Of a stretch of DNA of 64,000 nucleotides, positions 1 to 7,844 are shown piece after piece. Source of the stretch: Lentisphaera marina (GTDB taxonomy: Bacteria > Verrucomicrobiota > Lentisphaeria > Lentisphaerales > Lentisphaeraceae); assembly GCF_028745505.1 (NCBI RefSeq), contig NZ_JAQZZL010000001.1, forward strand, positions 1,240,001 through 1,304,000, read 5' to 3'. The first letter of the stretch is position 1; each line of letters begins with the position of its first letter. A program made the translations under genes and the position numbers. The notes under the pieces are model-generated. The model was not told the origin of the DNA. It saw only the letters and a program-made list of their open reading frames with translations, and made no database searches.

Positions 1-641
1 AATTATTGTGAATATGCCCGTGAATCCACAGTTGAGGTTTGTGTCGACGAATAAACTCTTTCATATTTGATGCGAATGCCGGAGCAACATCACTATTCAC
101 ATATTCAAGAGGAGTCGATTTGTGACTGGGAGACTGATGTGTAATAACAACCGTTAGAGTTGAGGCTTTTGAGAGTTCCTTTTCGAGTTAGGCATAGGAC
201 TCCCGAAACGTATTCAGTGTGCCCTGTGGTACAAGGTGCCGTAGATGTTCATCATTTACCTGAATTTTATAATATTCATTCATAGCTTGTGACGCTCGGA
301 ACATGGGTAGTACTGAGTACCGAAAAGGTTAAAAACAGCCCATAGGCTACAGCCTAAAAACCGGACGCCGCCGATGTTCACACTGTCATTTTTAAAAAAA
401 TAGATATTGGTTTGTATACAGGATTTCTTCAAATCATCATAAGATCAGGGAAAATGTTACCATAGAACTCGTGATTGCCTGCCACATAGATCACGGGCCT
501 TTCCGTTTGTTTACGAATCCAGTCGATAGCCCGAGTCGACTTATGGATATCACCTGCGAGCACGATGGCATCGGCATCTGTGTCGGGGATTTCAAAGGAG
601 CAAGGCTTAAGGTGAAGGTCTGATGATATTTGAATTTTCAT
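1..641 (-). pseudogene. decayed metallophosphoesterase, truncated by window edge
   Basis: The first 70 residues are intact and show the calcineurin-like phosphoesterase start: ISSDLHL, then VLAGDI (metal-binding Asp) and YVAGNHEFY. Downstream on the minus strand the reading continues only by switching frames. One frame gives NIGGVRFLGCSLWA, another gives a long stretch interrupted by an in-frame TAA (plus-strand tta at 188-190), and it finishes with VVITHQSPS and LWIHGHIHNN, the family's C-terminal GHxH metal motif, at the window edge. All four family motifs are therefore recognisable but separated by at least two frameshifts and a stop. It lies 20 bp downstream of the 662-1087 gene and may have been its operon partner. 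Loss of function is inferred from the disruptions; sequencing error cannot explain all of them easily. Confidence 0.8.
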
Positions 642-661
642 TAGGGATTACTTACCCAGAA

Positions 662-1087
662 TCAGGGTTTCTTCTTCGTCCGGAGTTGCTCTTTGAGCAT
701 TAATAGAGCTTCATTCGTTTCCTCATTATCCTTAATTAATTTCATTCCTTCCAATTGCTTCAGTAAGCGCTCTGCGCCAGCCTCTGGATATTCTTTTTCT
801 TGTTCAGCAATTATGTGATCAAGCCGTGCAGAAGCGTAATAGCGCACAGCGTCAACGCAGAATTTATTGAAGCTCACATCTAGTGTATCAATGAGTTTTT
901 TATAGCGATCGTATGATGCTTTTGAAAGCTTAAATGAGCAGCTTTTTAGATCTCTCGTATTTGCACTCGTAAGTTTTACACTCTTGAATTTTTGTGCCTC
1001 TTCTTCCTCGCTTAGCAAAGGGAATTTACCTTCTTCAAATCCAACTTCATCAACTTCAGACTCCTGAATATCTTTACTCGTATTCAT
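662..1087 (-). CDS. small charged protein of unknown function, possible RHH-like regulator
   Basis: 141 residues. I do not recognise the family with certainty. The N-terminal third is acidic. The middle (about residues 40-75) reads TRDLKSCSFKLSKASYDRYK followed by two predicted helices, which resembles the strand-helix-helix layout of ribbon-helix-helix DNA-binding proteins. The C-terminal half is a charged helix ending in a Lys-rich tail. It is divergent from the RepA-like gene at 1328, with the A+T-rich repeat region between them, a position often taken by copy-number or partition regulators. That role is inference from position only. The metallophosphoesterase pseudogene follows directly. 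Confidence 0.6.
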   Translation of the reverse strand: MNTSKDIQESEVDEVGFEEGKFPLLSEEEEAQKFKSVKLTSANTRDLKSCSFKLSKASYDRYKKLIDTLDVSFNKFCVDAVRYYASARLDHIIAEQEKEYPEAGAERLLKQLEGMKLIKDNEETNEALLMLKEQLRTKKKP

Positions 1088-1109
1088 ATTAACACCTTAT
1101 TTATATTTT

Positions 1110-1168
1110 ATTTAAAATCAATTATTTATATATTTAACTTAATTTAAATAATATTTAAAATCAATTAT
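1110..1168. repeat. 16-bp direct repeat pair
   Basis: ATTTAAAATCAATTAT occurs exactly at 1110-1125 and again at 1153-1168, 43 bp apart, in the A+T-rich region upstream of the RepA-like gene. It may be an iteron or a regulator site; chance identity is less unlikely than usual because the region is so A+T-rich. Confidence 0.6.
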
Positions 1169-1227
1169 ATATTGTTTTTTTATTACTAAAAAAATAATTT
1201 AAATGAATAATACATAGATATATAAAA

Positions 1228-1251
1228 AGTTATAAATTAATTTTTATAACT
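1228..1251. repeat. inverted repeat, candidate operator
   Basis: AGTTATAAA and TTTATAACT form perfect 9-bp arms around a 6-bp spacer, about 80 bp upstream of the RepA-like start. A dimeric regulator site is plausible, for example for the 662-1087 protein. Not proven. Confidence 0.5.
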
Positions 1252-1327
1252 AATTTTATTTATAACTATTGCCGCCTTTATGCTGCCGTACTATTGTTAG
1301 GGAACCTCTTAACAGTCTGGAGTTCCT

Positions 1328-3475
1328 GTGAACGATATTGATTACTACTTGTGCGATTATCTTTTTTATACTAACTATAATTTTTCATTGATTAATATTG
1401 ATAGAGACTATAAAAAAGAAAAAGAGCTTTTTAAGCTAAGCAAGATGAATCTCCCTCCGGTACCCAAAGACACACAGCTTCTGATAAACAGAACCGGGGC
1501 ATCTGATGTCGGTATTTCTAGAAACAGTGTTGAATGGAGATTGTTGGTGGCTAACTTTTTTAGCCAAGTCTACCATTATTGCCAAACTAGGAATACTACT
1601 TTTAGACAGCTTTTAAAAAACGATCAATTCAGTGATTCACAAGTAAGAATCTCAGGTGCCCGTTTCACTAAAAACGCCATCGCCCTGGAGCCGTGGGTTG
1701 ATGATTTTGTAAACTTCGATTCGAGTCAGATTAAAGTTTTTGTCATGCTTCACAACAATAAAAAGCTTATTCTCCCTGTGTTCATGGAAGGCATCAATTA
1801 TTCTCCACGCCTACTCAACCACATTGGGCTATATGGACAGCAAGAGTTGCCATTAAATTCTAGAGCCGTTATTTTAACCGACTCCATTGAAATGGCTTAC
1901 CGACGCAACTTTGAACTTACCCGCAATGCGAACCTACATTTTTCCTGGTGCTCTTGGTACGACAATGGAAATAATGACACTATGCAATTGGATTCAGTTG
2001 ACCTATCTCCTCTGAAAAATCGTCAGATTTACTATCTAGTCATGGCACATTCTGGTATGAGTGAAAAAACCGCAATCCAGCGAGCTATCAGCTACAGTCA
2101 GACTTTAGAAAGCAAAGGTGTCGAAAATGTAAAGTACGTACTCTGGCTTAAGGGAGAGGAGAATTTCTACAACCGCCACCCGCAGGCCCCGGTGGAGCCG
2201 CGAGTTTTCGAAAAGGGTGACTTTGTAAAATTTTTCGGTGAAGCGGAAGAAAAAACAGCTGTCGCCTCCCCAGGTCCTATACGGCACTTCTATGAGGATC
2301 GTGGCAATCAAAGGCAACTACTCACACCGGTGCTGAACGAGAGGACCTGCACATTGATTTCCGGTCCTAAAGATTGCGGAAAGACCTGGTTCTCTATGAG
2401 CCTGGCAATGGCCTTGTTCAAAGGATGTCAATTTATTGACGGGTGGGATTCTCGGCTACGTGCCGATGTATTTTATGTCAGCGGCATGCTTAGTGTAGAT
2501 GCTATGCAAAAGCGTTTTGATTTTCTTGGCGAGTCTCTTGGAACTAAAATCACTGCTCCCGTCCCAAATCGACTGAGCTGGGCTTCTTCGAATGAAATTT
2601 TAAACACGAGCGAAACTGAACTGGTTTGGCTTTACCGCAAAACCAAGGAAACGTTCAGCCTGGGCAACGATAACCTGGCCGCTCCACGTGTACTTATTTT
2701 AGACTCAACGTTGGTTCTGCTAGCCCTAGGAGATCCAAAGGAACCATGTCTTCAATTCAACTATTTCGTTAATTTTCTGAAAACTAACAATATCGCTTTG
2801 ATTATAACCATATCTACAAAGCCTGATGACACAATATATGAGCTCCATCAATCACCCAATCAAAAAATAACTCAAGCTTACTCAACTGAGAAAGATAAGC
2901 CTGAATTCTCCCTGAAAACTCTAAAAAGTAGAGTTCGTTTCGATAGCGAAATCCTGCTGGGGGTTAGTAAAATGAAAGAAGCGAGTAAATCCATAATTCC
3001 GGTCCGGATCGTAAAATGCTTCAGGATGCCCAAAGGTACGCGGGAAAATTTTTCGCTAGAACTGTCGGTAAATCAGGACTCCGTGCAGTGGTACTTGCAG
3101 GGGCAGAAAAGCCCAATTTTGGAGAAGCTGAATTCGATTTATCAGTACAAGAATCAAGTAGTTCCCCTGACTGGACGGGAAATCGCTCTCAAACTGAAAA
3201 TCAAAGAGTCGTTACTCAAAAAACATGTAGCTCAACTCAAGAATAGACTCGCTATACGGGATCCTGAGAAAAATCAATATTTTGTAGCAGTACTGGGGGG
3301 CAATGACATAGTACAGCCATTTTACTTACCGAATTATAAGCCAGTAACTAGCAAAAGCGCTGTTGAGCTGTGCCCCAATACAGGGCAATATTTTATTATT
3401 GGTCGCGGAGCTGATGGTTTGCAATTTCGTTATGATCTCCCGCATTACCAGCCACTCCATATCAAAGGCGGTTAA
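1328..3475 (+). CDS. RepA-like AAA/RecA-fold ATPase with Toprim-like N-terminal half
   Basis: 715 residues with a GTG start. Around residue 345 there is a Walker A motif, SGPKDCGKTWFS, and about 110 residues later a Walker B strand, RVLILDSTLVLLAL. This is the RecA-fold layout of plasmid RepA hexameric helicases (AAA_25). The N-terminal half contains LNSRAVILTDSIEMAYRRN followed by KNRQIYYLVMAHSG and a helix, the pattern of a degenerate Toprim-like domain often fused to RepA ATPases in primase-helicases of mobile elements. The C-terminal part has a likely winged helix (TGREIALKLKIKESLLKKHV). It is divergent from 662-1087 and convergent with the HTH gene at 3816. The likely role is replication of the integrated element; no primase catalytic site was confirmed. 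Confidence 0.75.
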   Translation: MNDIDYYLCDYLFYTNYNFSLINIDRDYKKEKELFKLSKMNLPPVPKDTQLLINRTGASDVGISRNSVEWRLLVANFFSQVYHYCQTRNTTFRQLLKNDQFSDSQVRISGARFTKNAIALEPWVDDFVNFDSSQIKVFVMLHNNKKLILPVFMEGINYSPRLLNHIGLYGQQELPLNSRAVILTDSIEMAYRRNFELTRNANLHFSWCSWYDNGNNDTMQLDSVDLSPLKNRQIYYLVMAHSGMSEKTAIQRAISYSQTLESKGVENVKYVLWLKGEENFYNRHPQAPVEPRVFEKGDFVKFFGEAEEKTAVASPGPIRHFYEDRGNQRQLLTPVLNERTCTLISGPKDCGKTWFSMSLAMALFKGCQFIDGWDSRLRADVFYVSGMLSVDAMQKRFDFLGESLGTKITAPVPNRLSWASSNEILNTSETELVWLYRKTKETFSLGNDNLAAPRVLILDSTLVLLALGDPKEPCLQFNYFVNFLKTNNIALIITISTKPDDTIYELHQSPNQKITQAYSTEKDKPEFSLKTLKSRVRFDSEILLGVSKMKEASKSIIPVRIVKCFRMPKGTRENFSLELSVNQDSVQWYLQGQKSPILEKLNSIYQYKNQVVPLTGREIALKLKIKESLLKKHVAQLKNRLAIRDPEKNQYFVAVLGGNDIVQPFYLPNYKPVTSKSAVELCPNTGQYFIIGRGADGLQFRYDLPHYQPLHIKGG

Positions 3476-3483
3476 CTGTCTTG

Positions 3484-3816
3484 CTAATGATCTTCTTGTG
3501 AGACTATCCACTCATAAATCTTCCAGGATTGGTACCTGATGGAAGTTCCGCCCACCATAACGCGGTGTAACCAGGGGAATTTGCCGTCGCGCTCCATGTT
3601 TTTAAATGAAGGGTGGCTGATACCGAGCATGGCAGCGGCTTCCTTTTGATCTATCAGCCGCGCGTCAATGACGGGAAGTAGCTTCCCGGTTTTTGCCAGG
3701 TGTTTGAGGTTGGCGGTGATTTCTTTAGCTTCGTCTTCTCGGATGACGCCCTCATTTATCCAGAGCTTCATGATATTGTTGAGAAGAGTAACGGTGCGGG
3801 GGCGAATGTTATTCAT
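3484..3816 (-). CDS. excisionase/AlpA-type HTH DNA-binding protein
   Basis: 110 residues. The C-terminal half has the MerR-like helix-turn-helix of the excisionase family: LIDQKEAAAMLGISHPSFKN, then the wing with FPWLHRVMVGGTSIRYQSWKIYEWI. The N-terminal half is helical. These proteins act as excision factors or as small regulators (AlpA type) of integrated elements. It is convergent with the RepA-like gene, with 8 bp between the stops, and its upstream region holds a short perfect palindrome (3872-3885) that could be its site. Partner to the distant integrase at 53476-54771 is possible but unproven. Confidence 0.8.
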   Translation of the reverse strand: MNNIRPRTVTLLNNIMKLWINEGVIREDEAKEITANLKHLAKTGKLLPVIDARLIDQKEAAAMLGISHPSFKNMERDGKFPWLHRVMVGGTSIRYQSWKIYEWIVSQEDH

Positions 3817-3871
3817 TTGGGACCTCCGTATGCTTATTTATTCGCATAAGATGTCCATTATGATTTATTTT

Positions 3872-3885
3872 TTAGTATGTACTAA
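3872..3885. promoter_or_regulatory. short perfect palindrome, candidate operator
   Basis: TTAGTA and TACTAA flank a 2-bp centre, about 55 bp upstream of the HTH gene start at 3816. Autoregulation by that protein is a guess from position. Confidence 0.35.
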
Positions 3886-3980
3886 GTCGGACAGATTTAT
3901 GACTCTCGTTTTGACTTCAAATTACTTTTTAAATGCTGGTGAGCTTATCATTGTGTCGGGGGTATTCTTTATTATAATAC

Positions 3981-4044
3981 AGTAAGTAGACAGAAATATG
4001 TAAATAGTAAGTAGACAGAAATAAGTAAACAGAAATAAGTAAAT
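3981..4044. repeat. 25-bp tandem repeats (iteron-like)
   Basis: Two head-to-tail 25-bp units (3981-4005 and 4006-4030), both beginning AGTAAGTAGACAGAAATA and differing at two positions, are followed by a 14-bp partial unit (4031-4044) and a further AGTAAGTA fragment just after. They lie about 270 bp upstream of the Rep-like HUH gene, where iterons or a replication initiator site would be expected. Too few and too directly joined for a CRISPR array. Confidence 0.8.
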
Positions 4045-4311
4045 AGTCAGTAAGTATAAAAATATAGAGAACTATAAAACTAAAGAAGAGCCTGAGAGAC
4101 AGATCTAAAACTTAATATGGTGCTGCAATAATTTAAATAGATACAAGTTCGACATCTCTCTTACTGCTGACCTTCATACATCAAATCAGAAAACTGTGAA
4201 GACAGATGTGGCCTTTGATATTGGCCGTCATTAAAAAAATAAACTTCTTGGAAATTAGATACGCAACAACTGCGACTTTACTCCTAATTCCTAAATTTAA
4301 GGAAGTTTACA

Positions 4312-4926
4312 ATGAAGCCCCCCCACAACGATGATCAGTTTAGATCCTACCCCATCAACCCTGCAAATAACAATGAATCAAACCCAAAGATTCTTAATGT
4401 GCTTTATAATTTGATTCACAATTCAATTAGAAAACACAGCAAAGTAATTGTAACACACTTAGTTATCAATTATCCATCCATAAAACCTGAAGGTCATGAA
4501 TACCCTGATCAAGCTTTTGAAGTTTTCATTAACACCTTGATTCATTTCCTCAAACGTAATGGCTTTGATCCTGTCTATGTAGCGGTCACTGAAAAAGACT
4601 CTTCACCTCACCCTCATTACCACCTGTGCCTAGCATGTGATGGCCGGTTCTTATGGTCTTTCGACAAACAGCTTCTTAAAGCTAAAGAATATTGGTGTAA
4701 TGCATTGAAGATTGAATATAACCCAGGGTTGATTTATCACTGCTCTGCTACAGGCATTAACTATAAAAGAAAACGTGACATTTTTCTTGAACGTAATAAC
4801 CCCAATATAGAGTGCCGCATGCAAGACACTTTCACTTATATTAGTTATTTAGCTAAACTCAGAACTAAGTTCAAAATAGGAGACCACGGTAACAGCTGGA
4901 GTTCCAGTCTATCCTTAAAGAGATAG
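4312..4926 (+). CDS. HUH-type replication protein, YagK/YfjJ (inovirus Gp2-like) family
   Basis: 204 residues, preceded by AAGGAA. Motifs in order: a strand with VYVAVTEKDSSPHPHYHLCL (about residues 86-105), whose HPHYHL matches the HUH metal-binding motif and its family context, and near the C-terminus DTFTYISYLAKLRTK, giving Y-x2-Y-x2-K spacing like the nucleophile motif of rolling-circle initiators. The YagK/YfjJ C-terminal domain is found in phage P4-like and inovirus-like elements. The expected role is nicking at a nearby origin, and the 25-bp repeats upstream are an obvious candidate. No helicase domain is fused; the Pif1-type helicase at 6015 could supply that activity (inference). Confidence 0.7.
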   Translation: MKPPHNDDQFRSYPINPANNNESNPKILNVLYNLIHNSIRKHSKVIVTHLVINYPSIKPEGHEYPDQAFEVFINTLIHFLKRNGFDPVYVAVTEKDSSPHPHYHLCLACDGRFLWSFDKQLLKAKEYWCNALKIEYNPGLIYHCSATGINYKRKRDIFLERNNPNIECRMQDTFTYISYLAKLRTKFKIGDHGNSWSSSLSLKR

Positions 4927-5032
4927 TACTATACGGGCTGGTTTACACTGGCCCTTTCTTCACTTAAGAAAAAATGATCCTTATCATTCTTTACCCCCAT
5001 CTACTAAACAACATTTAAACTGGAACAACATC

Positions 5033-5614
5033 ATGAACCAAACCATTAAAGACACCATCATACTCCAAGACCTTTTAGAGGAAGCGATTAAACGAGCTTA
5101 CGTGCTTACTCGTCGTCATGATTGTATAGGAGCATTTACACTTCGCTTAACTTGCTCTGATGATCGAACTATAGAAGATCTTGAAGACCTTATCGAACAA
5201 TGTTTATTTAACCCTCAAATTGAACCTGATTTTCTTAAGTTGTTTGCTGAAACATTAGAAGATTATACAAAATTTAATCCATTGATAAAAATGGATTATT
5301 GCTATTTCATTTACGAGTCTGAACCTGATGAAATTAATATCCTGTGTTTGTATAACAAAGTAGGGAAGCAGAATGAGCCTGAGGGTATCGAGAGAGCTTG
5401 GCCTGTTGAGTCATTTCGAAGAGTGGTCAACATAGAACTAAAAAATGATTTTAATCGTGATGAATTAATGAGAGTGCTTTATCAATCATTTGTAGATGGT
5501 AACGATGTAGAGGATTATGTTGATGCTCATATTCGATTACCCTATAATGATTTAACTAATGAAGAAATCGATTACTTTGATTTTCATGAACCCGATTTTC
5601 TTACGGCTTTTTAG
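5033..5614 (+). CDS. acidic protein of unknown function
   Basis: 193 residues with a clear excess of Asp and Glu, no signal peptide and no membrane segment. I do not recognise a domain. It starts 106 bp after the Rep-like gene and has a GGA-type ribosome binding site (GGAACAACATC before ATG). Acidic, cytosolic proteins next to replication genes of mobile elements are sometimes DNA mimics or regulators, but nothing here proves that. A hairpin terminator follows in the downstream gap. Confidence 0.6.
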   Translation: MNQTIKDTIILQDLLEEAIKRAYVLTRRHDCIGAFTLRLTCSDDRTIEDLEDLIEQCLFNPQIEPDFLKLFAETLEDYTKFNPLIKMDYCYFIYESEPDEINILCLYNKVGKQNEPEGIERAWPVESFRRVVNIELKNDFNRDELMRVLYQSFVDGNDVEDYVDAHIRLPYNDLTNEEIDYFDFHEPDFLTAF

Positions 5615-6014
5615 TAAATCAAAGCATACAAATTAATCCTATATTTTTAGCTAAAATAGGCCTGGTCATAGAGCAGGCTTATGTAGTTTAAACAACCAAT
5701 CCTACGTAATAATTTATAATCATTTTACATGAGCATAAAAAGAGTCTGCACATCTCGTGCAGGCTCTTATTTTTATCTTTATATTATTACTTATTAACCT
5801 TCTTATTTTAGGAGGCGAAGAGTGGACGTCTATTATGCCCGTTATGGTGCTAATATTTTCTGAAAAGTGTTCTGTAGGTGCCTTGTTTAGCATGGATTTA
5901 TAATTAGAGCGGAACATTTCCATATTCTTATTTTTTAGTTTTACTGGTTCTAAAATTATTTTTTTAAATAACTCCAAGATTTTATGAAGACAAAAATCAT
6001 CAAGGAGTTTTATC
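5615..6014. other. non-coding region before the helicase gene
   Basis: About 400 bp. It holds an imperfect hairpin soon after the stop (near 5658-5680), the strong terminator at 5738-5776, and the ribosome binding site AAGGAG of the helicase gene at about 6003. An open frame on the minus strand crosses this region but is not credible as a gene because it runs antisense into the helicase start. Confidence 0.5.
5738..5776 (+). terminator. Rho-independent terminator
   Basis: A stem of about 13 bp (AAGAGTCTGCAC pairing with GTGCAGGCTCTT, one G-T pair) has a short loop and is followed by a T-rich run. It ends transcription from the 4312-5614 genes before the helicase. Confidence 0.8.
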
Positions 6015-7343
6015 ATGAATTTATCAAAAGAACAAGCATATGCATTGCAGTGTATAATAAGAGGAGAAAACACATGTGTGGCAGGCCCTGGAGGTACAGG
6101 GAAATCATACATTTTATCTGAACTTCGATCAGTATTTGGAGATGGCTTAGTTGTTTTGGCCCCAACTGGATTAGCCGCTTTAAATGTGAGAGGCGCAACC
6201 ATTCATAGTTTTTTTAAACTCAAACCTGGGCTTTATAATTTTGAACCTAAATCACATGTCGTTCCACCACATCTTGCAAAGCTCTTGAATAAGGCAAAAG
6301 CAATTTACATAGATGAAGTCAGTCTTGTGCGAGCCGACCTCTTCATTACCCTAGAATTTATTTTGCGGAAAGCGCGAATGAGCGATCAACCTTTTGGAGG
6401 AGTGCAAATGATCGTCGCAGGAGATTTTTTGCAGCTTCCTCCAATTTTATCAAAAAAATCTGAACGCGATTACTTTAAGTATCATGGTCAATTACCGTAT
6501 TGTTTCGACACAGGCGCGTGGTTAAAAGCGAGATTTAAAGTAGTGGAATTGACTAAAAATTTTCGACAGCAACAGGACCCAGAGTTCATCAAAATTTTAA
6601 ACTCTATCAGGTGTGGTGATTTTACTAGTCGTTATTTGTTAGATGATAAAGAGCTGGATTGTATTGAAATCCTTAATGAAAGTGTTGAAATACGTGATCA
6701 ACCGCCAGAGGATACGATTTCTTTGTGTACAACCTCTCGCAGAGCCAGCGAAATTAACTTAAATCAGATGGATAGGTATGAATCTACTGCGGCGCGCTTT
6801 GAAGCTAAATGCCACGGGAAACTGGATTATAATAATTTACCTACAGAACGTCATTTGTTTTTGAAAGAAGGCGTCAGAGTAATGGTGTTAAAAAATATCC
6901 CTAGCGTTTGTGTGAATGGTTCTATGGGGACTGTTGTCGAAATAAACTTAGAAAAATCATCAGTAACGGTTGCGCTTGATAGTGGTGTTCAGGCTGTATT
7001 CATACAGCATTTGTGGGAGGAGTTGGATTATATACTTGAAGAAGATGAAGGAACTGGTGAGATGAAAATATTCACTGAAGTTGTGGGTAGTTTTTATCAG
7101 TTGCCTCTTCGTGTGTGCTTCGCTCAAACTATTCACAAAAGCCAAGGGCAAACTTTTGATGAATGTCATGTGGACCTGGGTGCAGGTACTTTTACTACAG
7201 GTCAATTATATACTGCTTTAAGCCGGGTGCGGAGCCGTAACGGATTGACGCTCTCACGTAGGATAAGGTATAATGACCTTAAAAAGGATCTACATGTACT
7301 ACAGTTTTATGATGAGAATGGCGCTGTACAAGAGGAAGTCTGA
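6015..7343 (+). CDS. Pif1-type superfamily 1 DNA helicase
   Basis: 442 residues, preceded by AAGGAG. It has all the main SF1B motifs: Walker A AGPGGTGKSYIL (about residues 22-33), motif Ia APTGLAALNVRGATIHSFF, Walker B YIDEVSLVRADLF, motif III VAGDFLQLPPI, and near the end FAQTIHKSQGQTF and LYTALSRVRS. This matches the Pif1/RecD2-like 5'-to-3' helicase group, in the short bacterial form with no extra domains. It probably unwinds DNA or G-quadruplexes during replication or repair of the element. It stands alone behind a terminator, downstream of the HUH Rep-like gene. Confidence 0.9.
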   Translation: MNLSKEQAYALQCIIRGENTCVAGPGGTGKSYILSELRSVFGDGLVVLAPTGLAALNVRGATIHSFFKLKPGLYNFEPKSHVVPPHLAKLLNKAKAIYIDEVSLVRADLFITLEFILRKARMSDQPFGGVQMIVAGDFLQLPPILSKKSERDYFKYHGQLPYCFDTGAWLKARFKVVELTKNFRQQQDPEFIKILNSIRCGDFTSRYLLDDKELDCIEILNESVEIRDQPPEDTISLCTTSRRASEINLNQMDRYESTAARFEAKCHGKLDYNNLPTERHLFLKEGVRVMVLKNIPSVCVNGSMGTVVEINLEKSSVTVALDSGVQAVFIQHLWEELDYILEEDEGTGEMKIFTEVVGSFYQLPLRVCFAQTIHKSQGQTFDECHVDLGAGTFTTGQLYTALSRVRSRNGLTLSRRIRYNDLKKDLHVLQFYDENGAVQEEV

Positions 7344-7552
7344 GTTCTTAGTGTTTTTAATCTATTCTGAGTAGAATAATTAATTCTGTATCACCTTAGG
7401 TTTTTCACTTCCTATAACAACTCTAAAAGAATGCATTCTTACAATGATTTTCTTGCACCTGACCAATTTGAAGCTATGTAATTAAACTGTGTCCGATATT
7501 TTTGGGTAAGTCCATACAGTTGTTCGATCGATATTTATATTAAAGAAAACTT

Positions 7553-7783
7553 TCAAAGTTTCTTCCATTCTTTATAGTGTGCAATCGCAGCTGTAATTAA
7601 GTAAAGCACGGTAATAACATACATTACTGTTTCGGTTAAAGGGAGATGTATTGACCCTTTCTTGAAGAATACAGAGATTACATATGCTAATGCACCAGAT
7701 AAAAGTAATAGTGCTATAAGCGCTGTTACCAGTGAAATTATAAAAGCCTCCTTTTTTTTTGCTTTACGTGATTTCTTTTTCAT
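7553..7783 (-). CDS. small two-TM membrane protein with Lys-rich N-terminus
   Basis: 76 residues. A basic cytosolic N-terminus (MKKKSRKAKKKEAF) is followed by two hydrophobic segments (about residues 14-37 and 50-68) and a short charged tail. No family recognised. It has a G-rich ribosome binding site (GGGGG, about 10 bp before the ATG) and follows the kinase gene by 61 bp on the same strand, so it may be the last gene of the pump 1 operon. Confidence 0.6.
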   Translation of the reverse strand: MKKKSRKAKKKEAFIISLVTALIALLLLSGALAYVISVFFKKGSIHLPLTETVMYVITVLYLITAAIAHYKEWKKL

Positions 7784-7844
7784 AAGTTAACCCCCTGAAC
7801 TTATTTGTGTTTCAATATTTGTTTTTATTATGCGAGCGTTAGAT

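Larger units (their letters stand above)
1088..1327. other. very A+T-rich divergent intergenic region, candidate replication origin of the element
   Basis: Between the divergent genes at 1087 and 1328 the sequence is almost pure A/T up to about 1270. It holds a 16-bp exact direct repeat (1110-1125 and 1153-1168) and a 9-bp inverted repeat with a 6-bp spacer (1228-1251). A+T-rich DNA with repeats beside a RepA-type ATPase gene is the usual look of a plasmid-type origin or its control region. No DnaA box was recognised here. Function is inferred, and divergent promoters must also lie here. Confidence 0.45.
3817..4311. other. non-coding region with palindrome and tandem repeats
   Basis: About 500 bp without a convincing gene. 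It contains a perfect palindrome (TTAGTA-tg-TACTAA, 3872-3885), the 25-bp tandem repeat at 3981-4044, and the ribosome binding site (AAGGAA) of the Rep-like gene at 4312. The rest (about 4060-4300) shows nothing I can name. Confidence 0.6.

Noticed and set aside
3981..4060. CRISPR array
   Set aside because: The repeats are joined head to tail without spacers, number only two and a half, and no cas gene is present.
5720..6202. 160-residue open frame on the minus strand overlapping the helicase start
   Set aside because: It covers a terminator and then runs antisense to the conserved Walker A region of the helicase; no domain, no ribosome binding site.
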